Source of the DNA: Limisoma sp963590405 | GTDB taxonomy: Bacteria > Bacteroidota > Bacteroidia > Bacteroidales > Muribaculaceae | Length of the DNA: 64,000 nucleotides | Direction: 5' to 3' | NCBI GenBank assembly: GCA_963590405.1 | Contig: CAVAPE010000003.1 | Coordinates: 1 to 64,000 of the forward strand | Shown here: one piece after another, positions 36,432 through 45,062 of the stretch | How the letters are laid out: every line of letters begins with the position of its first letter | Numbering within the stretch: position 1 is the stretch's first letter | Made by a program: the position numbers and the translations under genes | The notes under the pieces: model-generated | The model's input: the letters and a program-made list of their open reading frames with translations, nothing else | Database searches by the model: none | What the model was told of the DNA's origin: nothing

Positions 36432-37781
36432 CTACAAAAGTCCTGTCATGTATAGTGGAAGGTAGATAATTCCGTCCTTCACCTCGACGTCGCCAGTATG
36501 TAGCACATACGATTCAGCGAGCATAGGGGCGAACTTGGCTTTCAGTTTGTTAAGTGATGTAGTCGTGTATCTCTTGCTCGACTTTACCTCAATGGGGGAT
36601 ATGTTGTGCCGTGTGGTAATGACCGGTTTGGAAATTAGAAAATCGATTTCTATACGGTCTTCAGCATTTGTTGTAGAGTTCTTTGAATAGAAGAACAGTT
36701 CGTGTCCAGAAGCCCTAAGCATCTGTGCTACTACGTTCTCCATCAACATTCCTTCATTCACTTCCAATTTACCAAGAGCCAATTTGAGATAAAGGTCGTT
36801 GCCCATAATCGTTTTCAAATTAAAGGCATGGCTTATGAGCAAACCTGTATCTGCCATATAGCATTTCAAGGTGGTGCGTTCCTCGTTCAATCGCAAGCCT
36901 ATGTCAGGGGCAGTGGAGTTGTAGCAGATGTTCACTACCCGCGACTCTGCAAGCCAGAAGAAAGACGATTCGTATTCCCGATAGCGCGCCCTGTCGTTGA
37001 TGGCAGATAGGCGGAATTTCTTCTCATGACGGCTTAGGGCGGAAGGTATCTCGTCAAAGATAGACTTAACCTTATACTCATTGCCGACAGCATATTTCTC
37101 GATGTCTGCCTTATAGAGTGAAAGAATATTGCGTTTTACCCTGTCCACCTTCATGAAATCATTGGTTCCCACATATTCAAGCACAGCCTGTGGCATACCT
37201 CCCACAATCATATAATGCCGGAAACTGTCCATAATCTTGCGATGCAACGGTCCAAGAGGTTGCTTTTCCTCATAACAGTTGCAGATAAACGGCATCGTCT
37301 GCTCATCTCCTGTTGCCCATAGAAATTCTTCAAAATCCATCGGATGCATGCTTATGCGATATTCTTCCGACGGAATGACAATATCCTTCACATTCCGGTT
37401 TATGCTGACGAGCGAACCGGTTTCGATAAAGTCATAACGCCCATCCTTCACCAAATACTTGATTGCGGCACGGGCTTTCGGATAAAGTTGCACCTCGTCA
37501 AAAACGATAACCGACTCTCTGTGATGCAACTTGACGTTAAAGTACAAGGCAAGATAACTGAAGAACATATCCAAATTCTTCAGGTATCTGTCAAAGATTT
37601 CAATCAGTTCGCTGTCTGCATTGTTGAAATCCACAAGAATAAACGACTTGTATTCCTTGCGGGCGAACTCCTCAACGATGAAACTTTTGCCTATACGACG
37701 GGCACCGTCAATCATCAAGGCCGATTTACCTTGCGATTCTTGCTTCCAGAGCAGCATTTCCTTGTATATTTTTCTCTTCAT
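36432..37781 (-). CDS. AAA_14/DUF4143 ATPase (locus 2)
   Basis: This 449-residue paralogue of the locus 1 ATPase has Walker A GARRIGKS (near 26-33), Walker B SVIVFDEVQLYP, the sensor stretch ETGSLVSINRNVKD and C-terminal EIDFLI...ISPIEVKS in the DUF4143 nuclease-like region. ATG 37779-37781 is chosen; a GTG two codons upstream is also open. A partial third copy of the upstream 33-bp repeat reaches the base next to the start codon, so repeat and translation start are contiguous. It converges with the AAA-ATPase-like gene at 34839. Confidence 0.87.
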   Translation of the reverse strand: MKRKIYKEMLLWKQESQGKSALMIDGARRIGKSFIVEEFARKEYKSFILVDFNNADSELIEIFDRYLKNLDMFFSYLALYFNVKLHHRESVIVFDEVQLYPKARAAIKYLVKDGRYDFIETGSLVSINRNVKDIVIPSEEYRISMHPMDFEEFLWATGDEQTMPFICNCYEEKQPLGPLHRKIMDSFRHYMIVGGMPQAVLEYVGTNDFMKVDRVKRNILSLYKADIEKYAVGNEYKVKSIFDEIPSALSRHEKKFRLSAINDRARYREYESSFFWLAESRVVNICYNSTAPDIGLRLNEERTTLKCYMADTGLLISHAFNLKTIMGNDLYLKLALGKLEVNEGMLMENVVAQMLRASGHELFFYSKNSTTNAEDRIEIDFLISKPVITTRHNISPIEVKSSKRYTTTSLNKLKAKFAPMLAESYVLHTGDVEVKDGIIYLPLYMTGLL

Positions 37782-37854
37782 AATCACGTTTTCGGGGGTT
37801 AAGAATGCTCAAATTCTCACGTTTTCGAGGGATAAATATGGGTCGATTCTCACG
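37782..37854. repeat. 33-bp tandem repeat, 2 full copies plus a partial, abutting the start of ATPase locus 2
   Basis: Full units are 37789-37821 and 37822-37854, each beginning TTTTCG(G/A)GGG and ending ATTCTCACG. A 7-bp partial (AATCACG, 37782-37788) touches the start codon. The TTTTCGGGGGTTAA core matches the AraC-linked array at 9556. Confidence 0.88.
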
Positions 37855-37891
37855 AAATGACGATTAACGCCGCTGTAAAGGTACAAAAAGA

Positions 37892-37924
37892 TTTGAGATT
37901 TTTGCAGGAAAATCGTATATTTGC
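37892..37924 (+). promoter_or_regulatory. Promoter of the WG-repeat lipoprotein
   Basis: TTTG at 37892-37895, 20-bp spacer, TATATTTG at 37916-37923: a full Bacteroidetes promoter, 48 bp before the start. Confidence 0.75.
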
Positions 37925-37971
37925 AGATATAAATCACTGATAACCTAATCTTAGAATCATCCATACAAATT

Positions 37972-39711
37972 ATGCGCAAGACATTGATTTTAAAGTTTGT
38001 GGCGCTTGTCGTTGCCACAATTACCATGGTATCGTGCTCGAAGAGCAGCAGCGAAATTGACGGCGTGGGCTTCAAGGGTCCCGACGATGCAAACTGGGGA
38101 ATGATTGCCACCGACGGCACAGTAATCTTCCAGGACGAGTTTAAGAATTGCCCTACACCAGCCGTGGACGGGCGCTTCTTCGTGGAGACTTCCGACGGCG
38201 TTTATGAGATGTTTACTGCCGAGAAGAAGCCGAAGAAGGTGGGCGGCGAATATGTGTCGGTGTCCACATTCAGCAACGGTCAGGCACTGGTGACTGAAAA
38301 GGGCAAACCGATAGAGATTATCGACACCGAAGGTAAGGTGATAAAGGTGCTCGACAAAATAGACGGGCAACCTATCGAAAAGGCATACCGCTCCCACAAC
38401 GACTACTATATCGTCGCTACGGATTCGCTTTTTGGACTTGTGGACAGAAAGGGCGAAATGGTGCTGAAGCCAGTCTATTACACGCTTAGCCTCTATGGCG
38501 ACGACAAATTCCTTGCCGAAAAGGGCGACAAGAAGATGATTATCGACAGCAAAGGCAAGGAGGTGCTCAGTCTGACGAAATACGAAACAGTACAGGCGTT
38601 CCAAGACACCAAACTTCTTGCTGTAAGTCTGACAAAGGACGGCGAGAGCATCAGCGGCATCATCGACGAGAACGGCAACTATGTGGTTCGCCCGTCGGCT
38701 AAATATAAGAGAATTGTGTCTATCATCTACGACAAGATGTTCATTTACCAGAGCGGAGGCAACAACCCCCAGTGTGGACTGATGAGCATCGATGGAGAGT
38801 CGTTGATACGTGCAAAATACGACCTTATGACTGCGCTCAGCGACGAACTCTTCGCAGCCTTCAACAGCAAGGACGGCAAGATAGAGTGTCAGATTGTCAA
38901 CAAGAACGACGAGAAAATCGGTGATGACACCTACCAATATGTCGACAACTTCCATGGTGACTATGCTTTTGCGCAAGTCAGCGACAAGGAGTATGTGATT
39001 GTAGGCAAAGACGGCAAGCCAATCAAGGATGTGCCCGACATCGCCAGTTTGGACGTAGGTTACCACTACAATTCACTTGATGTGCGCAGCGACTATGTTG
39101 ACCTTGAATCAATGGTAGAGGCGCTCGATATCAAAGCCGATGGACTTCTTGGCATCACAACCGCTTCTACTCCGCTGGATGCCCTCAAGAAGAAGGCTGA
39201 ATACAGCGACTACGACGTAACCCTCGACCCTAATATGTACAACTACACCAATTCGGTTGAGGTGCACAAGCCAGTAGGCAAAACGCAGGCATATATTTCC
39301 TATCGCTTCGACGGCAATCTAAGCGACTACAACATCAACTTTGATACTTATGATTATTCCTACTTCTGGAACAACGTTCATCCAATATTTTTTGCCTTCG
39401 GCATTAACTGTGGTTATGACAGTCGCCTGAATGGTAAGGAGCACGACTTGAAGAATGTGGTGATCGACAAATTCAAGAAACTCGGCGGTGCGGTTGTCAA
39501 GCAAACCGACAACGGTGCAGTGTTGCGTCTCAAAAACGGTATGTATGCAGTCTGCCAGATTGATGGCGAAAAAGTAATGGCCGTTTGGGGCAAGACAACG
39601 CAAGAAGAGGCAATCAACTCGCTCTCCCAATCGGGCGCACTCGTCCGTGATACAGATGCAGAATATGCTGTACCCTGCGACTCAGACGTCGCCGATTCCG
39701 CCTGGGCGTAA
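37972..39711 (+). CDS. WG-repeat lipoprotein (579 aa)
   Basis: The lipoprotein signal ends TMVSC (C22). The mature protein is built of WG-like repeats: WGMIATDGTVIF, IEIIDTEGKVIKVL, LFGLVDRKGEMVLKPVYY, KMIIDSKGKEVLSL, ISGIIDENGNYVVRPSAKY and CGLMSIDGESLIRAKY, over roughly residues 35-345. The last ~200 residues (SLDVGYHYNSL...YAVPCDSDVADSAWA) are a separate domain not recognised. WG repeats are beta-rich modules of unknown ligand. A shorter relative lies at 49749-50936 on the other strand. It has its own promoter and terminator and is probably periplasmic or surface located. Confidence 0.8.
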   Translation: MRKTLILKFVALVVATITMVSCSKSSSEIDGVGFKGPDDANWGMIATDGTVIFQDEFKNCPTPAVDGRFFVETSDGVYEMFTAEKKPKKVGGEYVSVSTFSNGQALVTEKGKPIEIIDTEGKVIKVLDKIDGQPIEKAYRSHNDYYIVATDSLFGLVDRKGEMVLKPVYYTLSLYGDDKFLAEKGDKKMIIDSKGKEVLSLTKYETVQAFQDTKLLAVSLTKDGESISGIIDENGNYVVRPSAKYKRIVSIIYDKMFIYQSGGNNPQCGLMSIDGESLIRAKYDLMTALSDELFAAFNSKDGKIECQIVNKNDEKIGDDTYQYVDNFHGDYAFAQVSDKEYVIVGKDGKPIKDVPDIASLDVGYHYNSLDVRSDYVDLESMVEALDIKADGLLGITTASTPLDALKKKAEYSDYDVTLDPNMYNYTNSVEVHKPVGKTQAYISYRFDGNLSDYNINFDTYDYSYFWNNVHPIFFAFGINCGYDSRLNGKEHDLKNVVIDKFKKLGGAVVKQTDNGAVLRLKNGMYAVCQIDGEKVMAVWGKTTQEEAINSLSQSGALVRDTDAEYAVPCDSDVADSAWA

Positions 39712-39739
39712 CTATCCGATACAAACAACCTAAAAATAG

Positions 39740-39785
39740 GCAGCGATGACGAGCCTCCACAGGGCATTCACCATCGCTGCTTGTT
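39740..39785 (+). terminator. Terminator of the WG-repeat gene
   Basis: GCAGCGATG (39740-39748) pairs with CATCGCTGC (39772-39780), followed by TTGTTTTATTT. The long loop makes it moderate; it also separates the convergent methyltransferase gene. Confidence 0.7.
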
Positions 39786-39799
39786 TTATTTACCCAGAT

Positions 39800-41170
39800 C
39801 TATTTCACTATGCTCCATAAGCTAAGTTGCCTGTTGAAGGTCTTGAGTGTTGATGTTTGAGTATGCTTGTCTTTTACAACCACCAATTGCGACTGCTCTT
39901 GCATTATGCGATCAACCGCATCCGAACAATCCGCCGTACTTGATGGCTGAATGTCTTGAATGTCGTTAAGCAAACGAATCAAAGAGCGACCTACTGCCCA
40001 TGCAAGATTTACGGGCACGGCATTGCCTATCTGTTTATATTTTTCTGTTATTGTGCCCTGAAACTGCCAATAGTCAGGGAACGTTTGTATTCTTGCGTAT
40101 TCCCTTATGCTTAATGGTCGCGTTTCCAATGGATGACACCGTTCCGTTTGTTTTTGGCAAGGTGAGCACGTAAGAGTGAGTGACGGTTCGTCCAACGACA
40201 ACCGCCGAGCCATACCAGTCTTGCCTCCTCCCAACAGCCAGCTACCGCCTAGATAATTCTTTGCGATTTCTTCAGGAAGGTCGCGCCAATCACCGCCTTG
40301 GGGAACTAACTCAAGCACTTTCCTTTTTTTATCGGGGTACTTTGCTCCATCAGATGCTGGCACGTCACAGTCGTAAATCACCCCCTTATAAATCGCATCA
40401 CGCAATGTGAGGACTCTTTCAAACGGAGTGGGCCAATGGAACTGCACCTTGTCTGCAATATCGTTTCTAATGGCAATAAGAATCAGTCGTTCACGTTTTT
40501 GTGGAACTTGATACATTATTGCTTTTAGCACTCGCGGTTCAACCAGAGTATAGCCCAATTCGGAAATTGTGTTCTTAATCGTTTCAAATGTCCTACCACT
40601 ATCGTGCGAAATCAAGCCTTTCACATTTTCTCCCATAAAAACGAGCGGTTGGACTTCTTTCACAGCTCTTGCAAGTTCAAAAAAGAGTGTGCCCCGGGTA
40701 TCATTGAATCCCGCTTGTTTCCCTGCGTAAGAAAATGCTTGACATGGAAAACCGCCTGACAGGAAATCAATCTTTCCCCTCAGAGGCGTAAAGTCGATGT
40801 GACGCACATCTCCTTCTACCACATTCCACTCAGGGCAATTTGCCTTCAGTGTTTGGCATGCGGAAGTGTCGAATTCATTTAGCAGTACATGCCGAAATCC
40901 CGCAAGGTACATGCCCAAGGCTAAACCGCCACCCCCTGCAAACAACTCAATGGAGTTGTACCGTCTTTTGGGAACAACTGTTTTTTCGTCATCCCATCTG
41001 CTATGCAACATAGCACAGATTTCAGGAATCTGGGACAACTGTTCCATATCAAATCCGCGTATGCCATCGACTTCGATAGATGGAAAAACTCCATCGTCTG
41101 CCCATTTTCTTACGACATAGTTGGACGTGCCTGTCAATGCGGCGACATTATTTACTGAAATAAATTTCAT
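39800..41170 (-). CDS. DNA (cytosine-5) methyltransferase of a type II R-M pair
   Basis: This 456-residue protein has an N-terminal ~60-residue winged-helix/MerR-like segment (NVAALTGTSNYVVRKWADDGVFPSIE) ahead of a standard C5 methyltransferase. It carries motif I ELFAGGGGLALGM (F77-G82), motif IV GGFPCQAF with catalytic C143, motif VI ENV (181-183) and motif VIII QKRER near 219. The target-recognition domain lies at about 260-350, and motifs IX-X end in KQIGNAVPVNLAWAVG. The restriction gene ends 2 bp upstream. The start is ATG 41170; GTG 41173 is also possible. The N-terminal domain could autoregulate the operon (inference). The recognition site is unknown. Confidence 0.92.
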   Translation of the reverse strand: MKFISVNNVAALTGTSNYVVRKWADDGVFPSIEVDGIRGFDMEQLSQIPEICAMLHSRWDDEKTVVPKRRYNSIELFAGGGGLALGMYLAGFRHVLLNEFDTSACQTLKANCPEWNVVEGDVRHIDFTPLRGKIDFLSGGFPCQAFSYAGKQAGFNDTRGTLFFELARAVKEVQPLVFMGENVKGLISHDSGRTFETIKNTISELGYTLVEPRVLKAIMYQVPQKRERLILIAIRNDIADKVQFHWPTPFERVLTLRDAIYKGVIYDCDVPASDGAKYPDKKRKVLELVPQGGDWRDLPEEIAKNYLGGSWLLGGGKTGMARRLSLDEPSLTLTCSPCQKQTERCHPLETRPLSIREYARIQTFPDYWQFQGTITEKYKQIGNAVPVNLAWAVGRSLIRLLNDIQDIQPSSTADCSDAVDRIMQEQSQLVVVKDKHTQTSTLKTFNRQLSLWSIVK

Positions 41171-41172
41171 CA

Positions 41173-41883
41173 CTATAATCCACCTTTTGCTTTGATCTCT
41201 TCTGCGAGGTTTTTAACCTTGTTTAGAATGAGTGTGCTACCATCTATGTTTTCCTCGTCAACGACTTCTCCGAAAGCACTTGCAAGTCGGTTGTAGAAAT
41301 CTTTGTCACCTGTCAGTCTTTCCCAAAATTCAGCACCCATATAGACAGGATAGGCTGCGTTGATAGTCTTGTAGTTGGCAGACATCCTTTCGCCATACAA
41401 AATGCCCACAATCATATCGTCCGTCTGGAGTGGAATTTTATCAAGACGTGCCTTGCCGACCAATTTTTTGAAATGTCCAAGTATAGTTGCAACATCATCC
41501 TTGTTGATCGTTTGGGGACCTGCTTTGCATTGGCAATATTTTTTTCGTCCATCCAAAGCATCTACAAACTCAATGTCAATTCCGTCTATACCAGAAGCAC
41601 TGCCGACAATTTCTTTAAGTTGGGAAATGAAAATCTGCACGTTCTGACCGAAACTAGTGTTTATGCTTGTGCCCAGAATGCGAGGGTACAGAAGTGCCTT
41701 GGCAAGCGATTCTGGTTCTGTATTTCCACACAGAAAAGCAGCAAGATAGTTTATAAGAAAAGGATTGATGTCGAAATCCTTGAGTTTCAGTGATTTTAAC
41801 TTCTGAATATGGTTCGGTATGATTATTGAACGGAAATATTGCTTTCCGCTATCAATAATAGCTAATTTTTGTTTTTCGTCCAT
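41173..41883 (-). CDS. Type II restriction endonuclease (EcoO109I/PmeII-like)
   Basis: This is a 236-residue protein from ATG 41883; ATG 41910 would add nine residues. Segments INPFLINYLAAFLCGNTEPESLAKALLYPR and GIDGIDIEFVDALDGRKKYCQCKAGPQTINKDD recall the EcoO109I/PmeII-type restriction enzymes (from memory). The second contains a D-x(n)-C-x-C-K arrangement where PD-(D/E)XK nucleases have the E-x-K pair, so the metal-binding pair is not canonical. The longest reading frame (to 42066) would overlap the acyltransferase gene and is a shadow. It is followed at once by the cytosine methyltransferase, giving an R-then-M operon. Confidence 0.75.
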   Translation of the reverse strand: MDEKQKLAIIDSGKQYFRSIIIPNHIQKLKSLKLKDFDINPFLINYLAAFLCGNTEPESLAKALLYPRILGTSINTSFGQNVQIFISQLKEIVGSASGIDGIDIEFVDALDGRKKYCQCKAGPQTINKDDVATILGHFKKLVGKARLDKIPLQTDDMIVGILYGERMSANYKTINAAYPVYMGAEFWERLTGDKDFYNRLASAFGEVVDEENIDGSTLILNKVKNLAEEIKAKGGL

Positions 41884-41929
41884 GCTTAGTAATTTTATTC
41901 TGACTAACATTAAATCGCAATATGCAACC

Positions 41930-42901
41930 TTATTTGCGGAGGCGGAGGGCGTAGGTGTGCTGGCGGAGCATGTCGCCAAACGCCTTGGTGTCGGCATATT
42001 GCTTCTGCTCGTCGGGCGTGATGATGTCGCCCACGGAGATGTGGTAGGTGGTGCCGCAGTGTGCAAACACTTCGGCAGGAAGGCGCAGTGTGCGCAGTTG
42101 CCAACTGATTACGCCGAGCAGATTGAAGATTGTGCTGTTATGTCCGTGGAAATAGATGGGGACAATGGGCACGTTGAGTTGATGGATGAGGCGGATGATT
42201 GACGGCTGCCATTCGCGGTCCTCGATGCGCAGATGCTTGTTGAGTTTCGACATCGCTCCAGCAGGGAAGAATCCGAGAGGATGCCCACGGCGCACGTGCA
42301 TCATAGCCTCCTTGATGCCCCTCATCGTCACGGCTCGCTTCTCCGGGTCGTTGCTCGATAGTGGGTCAACGGCGATGAAGTTGGGGCGCATGCCGCGGAT
42401 GTGATTCAGAATCAGGTTTACCATCACCTTGTAGTCGCTGCGGCGCGATGCCAGCAGGTCGATGAGCATAATGCCGTCGAGCGCACCGAAAGGGTGGTTG
42501 GACACGGTGATGAACGGGCCTTCAGGCAGATTGTTGATAACGTTGGCACCGTCAACACGCATAGAGATATGGAAATCGTCGAGCAAGCCGCGCACAAATC
42601 CTGCACCCGGGGTGTTGAGGTTGCGGTGGTGGAGATAGTTCACGTTGTCGAGTTTCATCACACGCATCAGCCAATGCACCAACTTCGGTTTATCCTTGAT
42701 AAATGGCACCATCTTCTGCAGGTCGTAGTAGTCGAGCACCGTGCGCTTCAGCGATTCGTCGTCGGTGTCGATTTCCGGGGCGTGTCCGAGCAGGCGTCCG
42801 TGCTTAGTCAGCGCAGGTCCTTCGCGATAGGGGTTTTCGGCAGTAGCCTTTTCCGGAGCCGGTGTCCAAGGTATAAATAGTTCGTTGTCTTTCGTTTCCA
42901 T
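41930..42901 (-). CDS. PlsC-type lysophospholipid acyltransferase (hemolysin-like)
   Basis: This 323-residue membrane-associated acyltransferase has the HX4D catalytic motif in SNHPFGALDG, the second block FIAVDPLSSND and the third GHPLGFFPAGAMS, all typical of the 1-acylglycerol/'putative hemolysin' acyltransferase family of Bacteroidetes. It likely acylates lysophospholipids or ornithine/glycine lipids. ATG 42901 is chosen: it lies 17 bp after the -7 box, and the upstream extension includes the promoter. The restriction gene lies 46 bp downstream in the same direction. Confidence 0.88.
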   Translation of the reverse strand: METKDNELFIPWTPAPEKATAENPYREGPALTKHGRLLGHAPEIDTDDESLKRTVLDYYDLQKMVPFIKDKPKLVHWLMRVMKLDNVNYLHHRNLNTPGAGFVRGLLDDFHISMRVDGANVINNLPEGPFITVSNHPFGALDGIMLIDLLASRRSDYKVMVNLILNHIRGMRPNFIAVDPLSSNDPEKRAVTMRGIKEAMMHVRRGHPLGFFPAGAMSKLNKHLRIEDREWQPSIIRLIHQLNVPIVPIYFHGHNSTIFNLLGVISWQLRTLRLPAEVFAHCGTTYHISVGDIITPDEQKQYADTKAFGDMLRQHTYALRLRK

Positions 42902-42918
42902 AAAAATCTGATTGATAT

Positions 42919-42950
42919 ACAAAGATAGTGCAAACTGTGCAAACAGCAAA
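42919..42950 (-). promoter_or_regulatory. Promoter of the acyltransferase gene
   Basis: The minus strand reads TTTG, 19-bp spacer, TATCTTTGT: a consensus promoter. The spacer holds two TTTGCAC repeats. The -33 element overlaps the T-tract of the upstream terminator. Confidence 0.8.
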
Positions 42951-42986
42951 AAAGTGGCGCTATGCTCACGCACTACGCCACTTTTA
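42946..42986 (-). terminator. Terminator of the SufE-POT operon
   Basis: On the minus strand AAAAGTGGCG pairs with CGCCACTTTT and is followed by TTTTTT. It sits 32 bp past the POT transporter stop. Confidence 0.88.
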
Positions 42987-43018
42987 ACACATGAAACAAA
43001 ATTATCTTTTTCTAAGCT

Positions 43019-44581
43019 TTATTTTGTTACTCTTTCAAGCCATTTCACCATTCCGAGCATCACGCCCATCGAAACGGCACAAACGGCGAGGAATACGCCC
43101 CAGCATTCCCAGATAGGCCATTTGTTGTACATCAACGGACCTACCCACAAGAAGAGGTTGCCGAGGGCAGTTGCGCCGAGCCACAAGCCCTGGCACAAGC
43201 CTTGCAAGTTTTTAGGAGCCACCTTCGACACGAATGCCAATCCCAGTGGAGAGATGAAGAGTTCGGCGACGGTGAGGAAGAAATACACCACGATAAGTAC
43301 CCATGGACCAGCCTTCATGCCAGCCTTAGCGCCTTCTTCCATAGCCTTGAACGCTTCGCCTGAAGGATAACCCTGAATCCAAGAGAATACGGTGAGGAAG
43401 AGGAATGCCAGTCCGGCGATGCCCATACCGATAGCGATTTTCTTCGGTGTGGAGATTTCACGGCCGCGGCGAGTGAAATAACCGAAGAAGAGCATGATGA
43501 GCGGTGTGAGCACAATCACGAAGAACGGATTGATGGCTTGCCAGATTTCAGGGGCAATCTTGTCGGTGAGGACAAAGTCGCGTGCGAAGTACGACAGCGA
43601 CTGACCGTTCTGGTGGAATGAGAACCAGAAGAAAATCACGATGCCAAGCACTGCAAACAAGGCGTACATGCGTTGCTTGATTTCCTTTGCCATAGCGGCT
43701 TTCTCTTCAGCAGAGTAGGACTCTGCCACTTTCTTCTCTTTCTTGCCCGGGGTAGGGAACACTTTGCGGCAGGCGATGAAAATCACCAGCGAGATGAGCA
43801 TTGCCGCTACCGAGGCGATAAACGAGTAGTGGATACCCGTGTTGAACACGTCGAGGTATTGAGAGCAGAATGCACCCATATCCGCCACTGGACCGTCGAG
43901 GCTAACCCTGTTGGCAAGAGTGGTGAGGTTGGCTGTTTCCGCTGTCTGCATCTGCACGCCGTCGATAAACTTGTGGCAGAGTGCAGGGAGGTCGGCGTTA
44001 TAGAGCAGGTGGTTTGCTTTAAGCCACCATTCGCGCAGCAACGGCGCTACGAATGGTGCTACGAGGCCACCGATGTTGATGAACACATAGAAAATCTGGA
44101 AACCAGAGTCACGACGGCTTTTTGCCTCGCGCAGAGCGTCTTCGCCCTTGAGAGCAGCCTCAGCCTCGAAGTTGTCGTACATCTGACCCACGATTGCCTG
44201 CAAGTTGCCCTTAAACAGACCGTTGCCGAAAGCAATGAGGAACAGAGCCACACAGGTTACGGGGAGCAACCAACCAATGTTTTCTGGAGTGGAAAGGATA
44301 GGCACTGACAGAATCACGTAGCCGAGAGCCATCACGATAAGACCAGCCATGATGGTTGTCTTGTAGTTCTGCGACTTGTCGGCAATGATACCGCCGACGA
44401 GGCTAAGCACATAGATGCCGCAGTAGAACACGGAGTAGATTACGGCGCTGACCTCATCGGAAAGTCCGAATTTCGAACAGAGGAAGAGCACCAGCACGGC
44501 ATTCATGATGTAGTAGCCGAAGCGCTCACCCATGTTGGATAATGCCGCTGCAAGCAGCCCTTTGGGATGATTTTTAAACAT
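43019..44581 (-). CDS. POT-family peptide MFS transporter
   Basis: This 520-residue proton-coupled oligopeptide transporter has some 12-14 membrane helices. The first helix carries NMGERFGYYIMNAVLVLFL: the family motif ExxERFxYY is present except that its first Glu is Asn (N16), with E19-R20 kept. This variant is, to my recollection, common in Bacteroidetes. Other landmarks are GGIIADKSQNYKTTIMAG and, late in the protein, ELFISPLGLAFVSKVAPKNLQGLCQG. The ATG at 44581 fits the family; upstream codons overlap the preceding small gene. It is the last gene of a three-gene operon. Confidence 0.92.
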   Translation of the reverse strand: MFKNHPKGLLAAALSNMGERFGYYIMNAVLVLFLCSKFGLSDEVSAVIYSVFYCGIYVLSLVGGIIADKSQNYKTTIMAGLIVMALGYVILSVPILSTPENIGWLLPVTCVALFLIAFGNGLFKGNLQAIVGQMYDNFEAEAALKGEDALREAKSRRDSGFQIFYVFINIGGLVAPFVAPLLREWWLKANHLLYNADLPALCHKFIDGVQMQTAETANLTTLANRVSLDGPVADMGAFCSQYLDVFNTGIHYSFIASVAAMLISLVIFIACRKVFPTPGKKEKKVAESYSAEEKAAMAKEIKQRMYALFAVLGIVIFFWFSFHQNGQSLSYFARDFVLTDKIAPEIWQAINPFFVIVLTPLIMLFFGYFTRRGREISTPKKIAIGMGIAGLAFLFLTVFSWIQGYPSGEAFKAMEEGAKAGMKAGPWVLIVVYFFLTVAELFISPLGLAFVSKVAPKNLQGLCQGLWLGATALGNLFLWVGPLMYNKWPIWECWGVFLAVCAVSMGVMLGMVKWLERVTK

Positions 44582-44594
44582 AATGGATTTTATT

Positions 44595-45062
44595 TTAGGA
44601 TTTTGATTTCTTGTTTTCGAGGTACACATAGATGCACGCTGTTGCAAACGCCACTACGGAGAATGCTAGGCAGAGCCACAACGACCAGTTGAGCATGGCG
44701 AGAATCGACACTGTCTCGAAATTAGCGCCGATGATTTCGCCCTGCGGATAGGACGCTATCATGTAGACAAAATATCCGAAAAACATCAGCGGCAATGCCG
44801 TGAACGACACCGACAGGATGTGCGGGCCGCGGCTCTTCGCCAAGAGGCACGCAATGGTGCCGATGCACCCGATAAACGGCATGAGGAACGGTATCATCTC
44901 CATGTATTTGCCGATGCTGAAGAAGGTGCGCACATAGTCCCATCCGTAGTTGAACCCGAACAGCGGGATGGAGAATAGCGGCAGGGCGGCATAGAGCACT
45001 GCCACAATCAGTGTGACCACGCTTGCCACAATGACCCAGGGATTTTTGAGTTGTTGCTTCAT
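44595..45062 (-). CDS. Small membrane protein of unknown function
   Basis: This 155-residue protein has four predicted membrane helices (about 10-32, 55-75, 82-104, 118-145) and a short basic tail (ENKKSKS). No family is recognised. Its start overlaps the SufE stop by ATGA, and the transporter start follows 13 bp later, so it is translationally coupled in a SufE/membrane protein/POT operon. A role beside the transporter is possible but not shown. Confidence 0.75.
   Translation of the reverse strand: MKQQLKNPWVIVASVVTLIVAVLYAALPLFSIPLFGFNYGWDYVRTFFSIGKYMEMIPFLMPFIGCIGTIACLLAKSRGPHILSVSFTALPLMFFGYFVYMIASYPQGEIIGANFETVSILAMLNWSLWLCLAFSVVAFATACIYVYLENKKSKS

Noticed and set aside
39800..41883. 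Mobile element carrying the R-M pair
   Set aside because: I found no integrase, transposase, tRNA junction or flanking direct repeats by eye; transfer remains possible but unsupported.
41884..42066. Longer N-terminus for the restriction enzyme
   Set aside because: It would overlap the acyltransferase coding region by about 140 bp and is Ser/Thr/Pro-rich shadow sequence.
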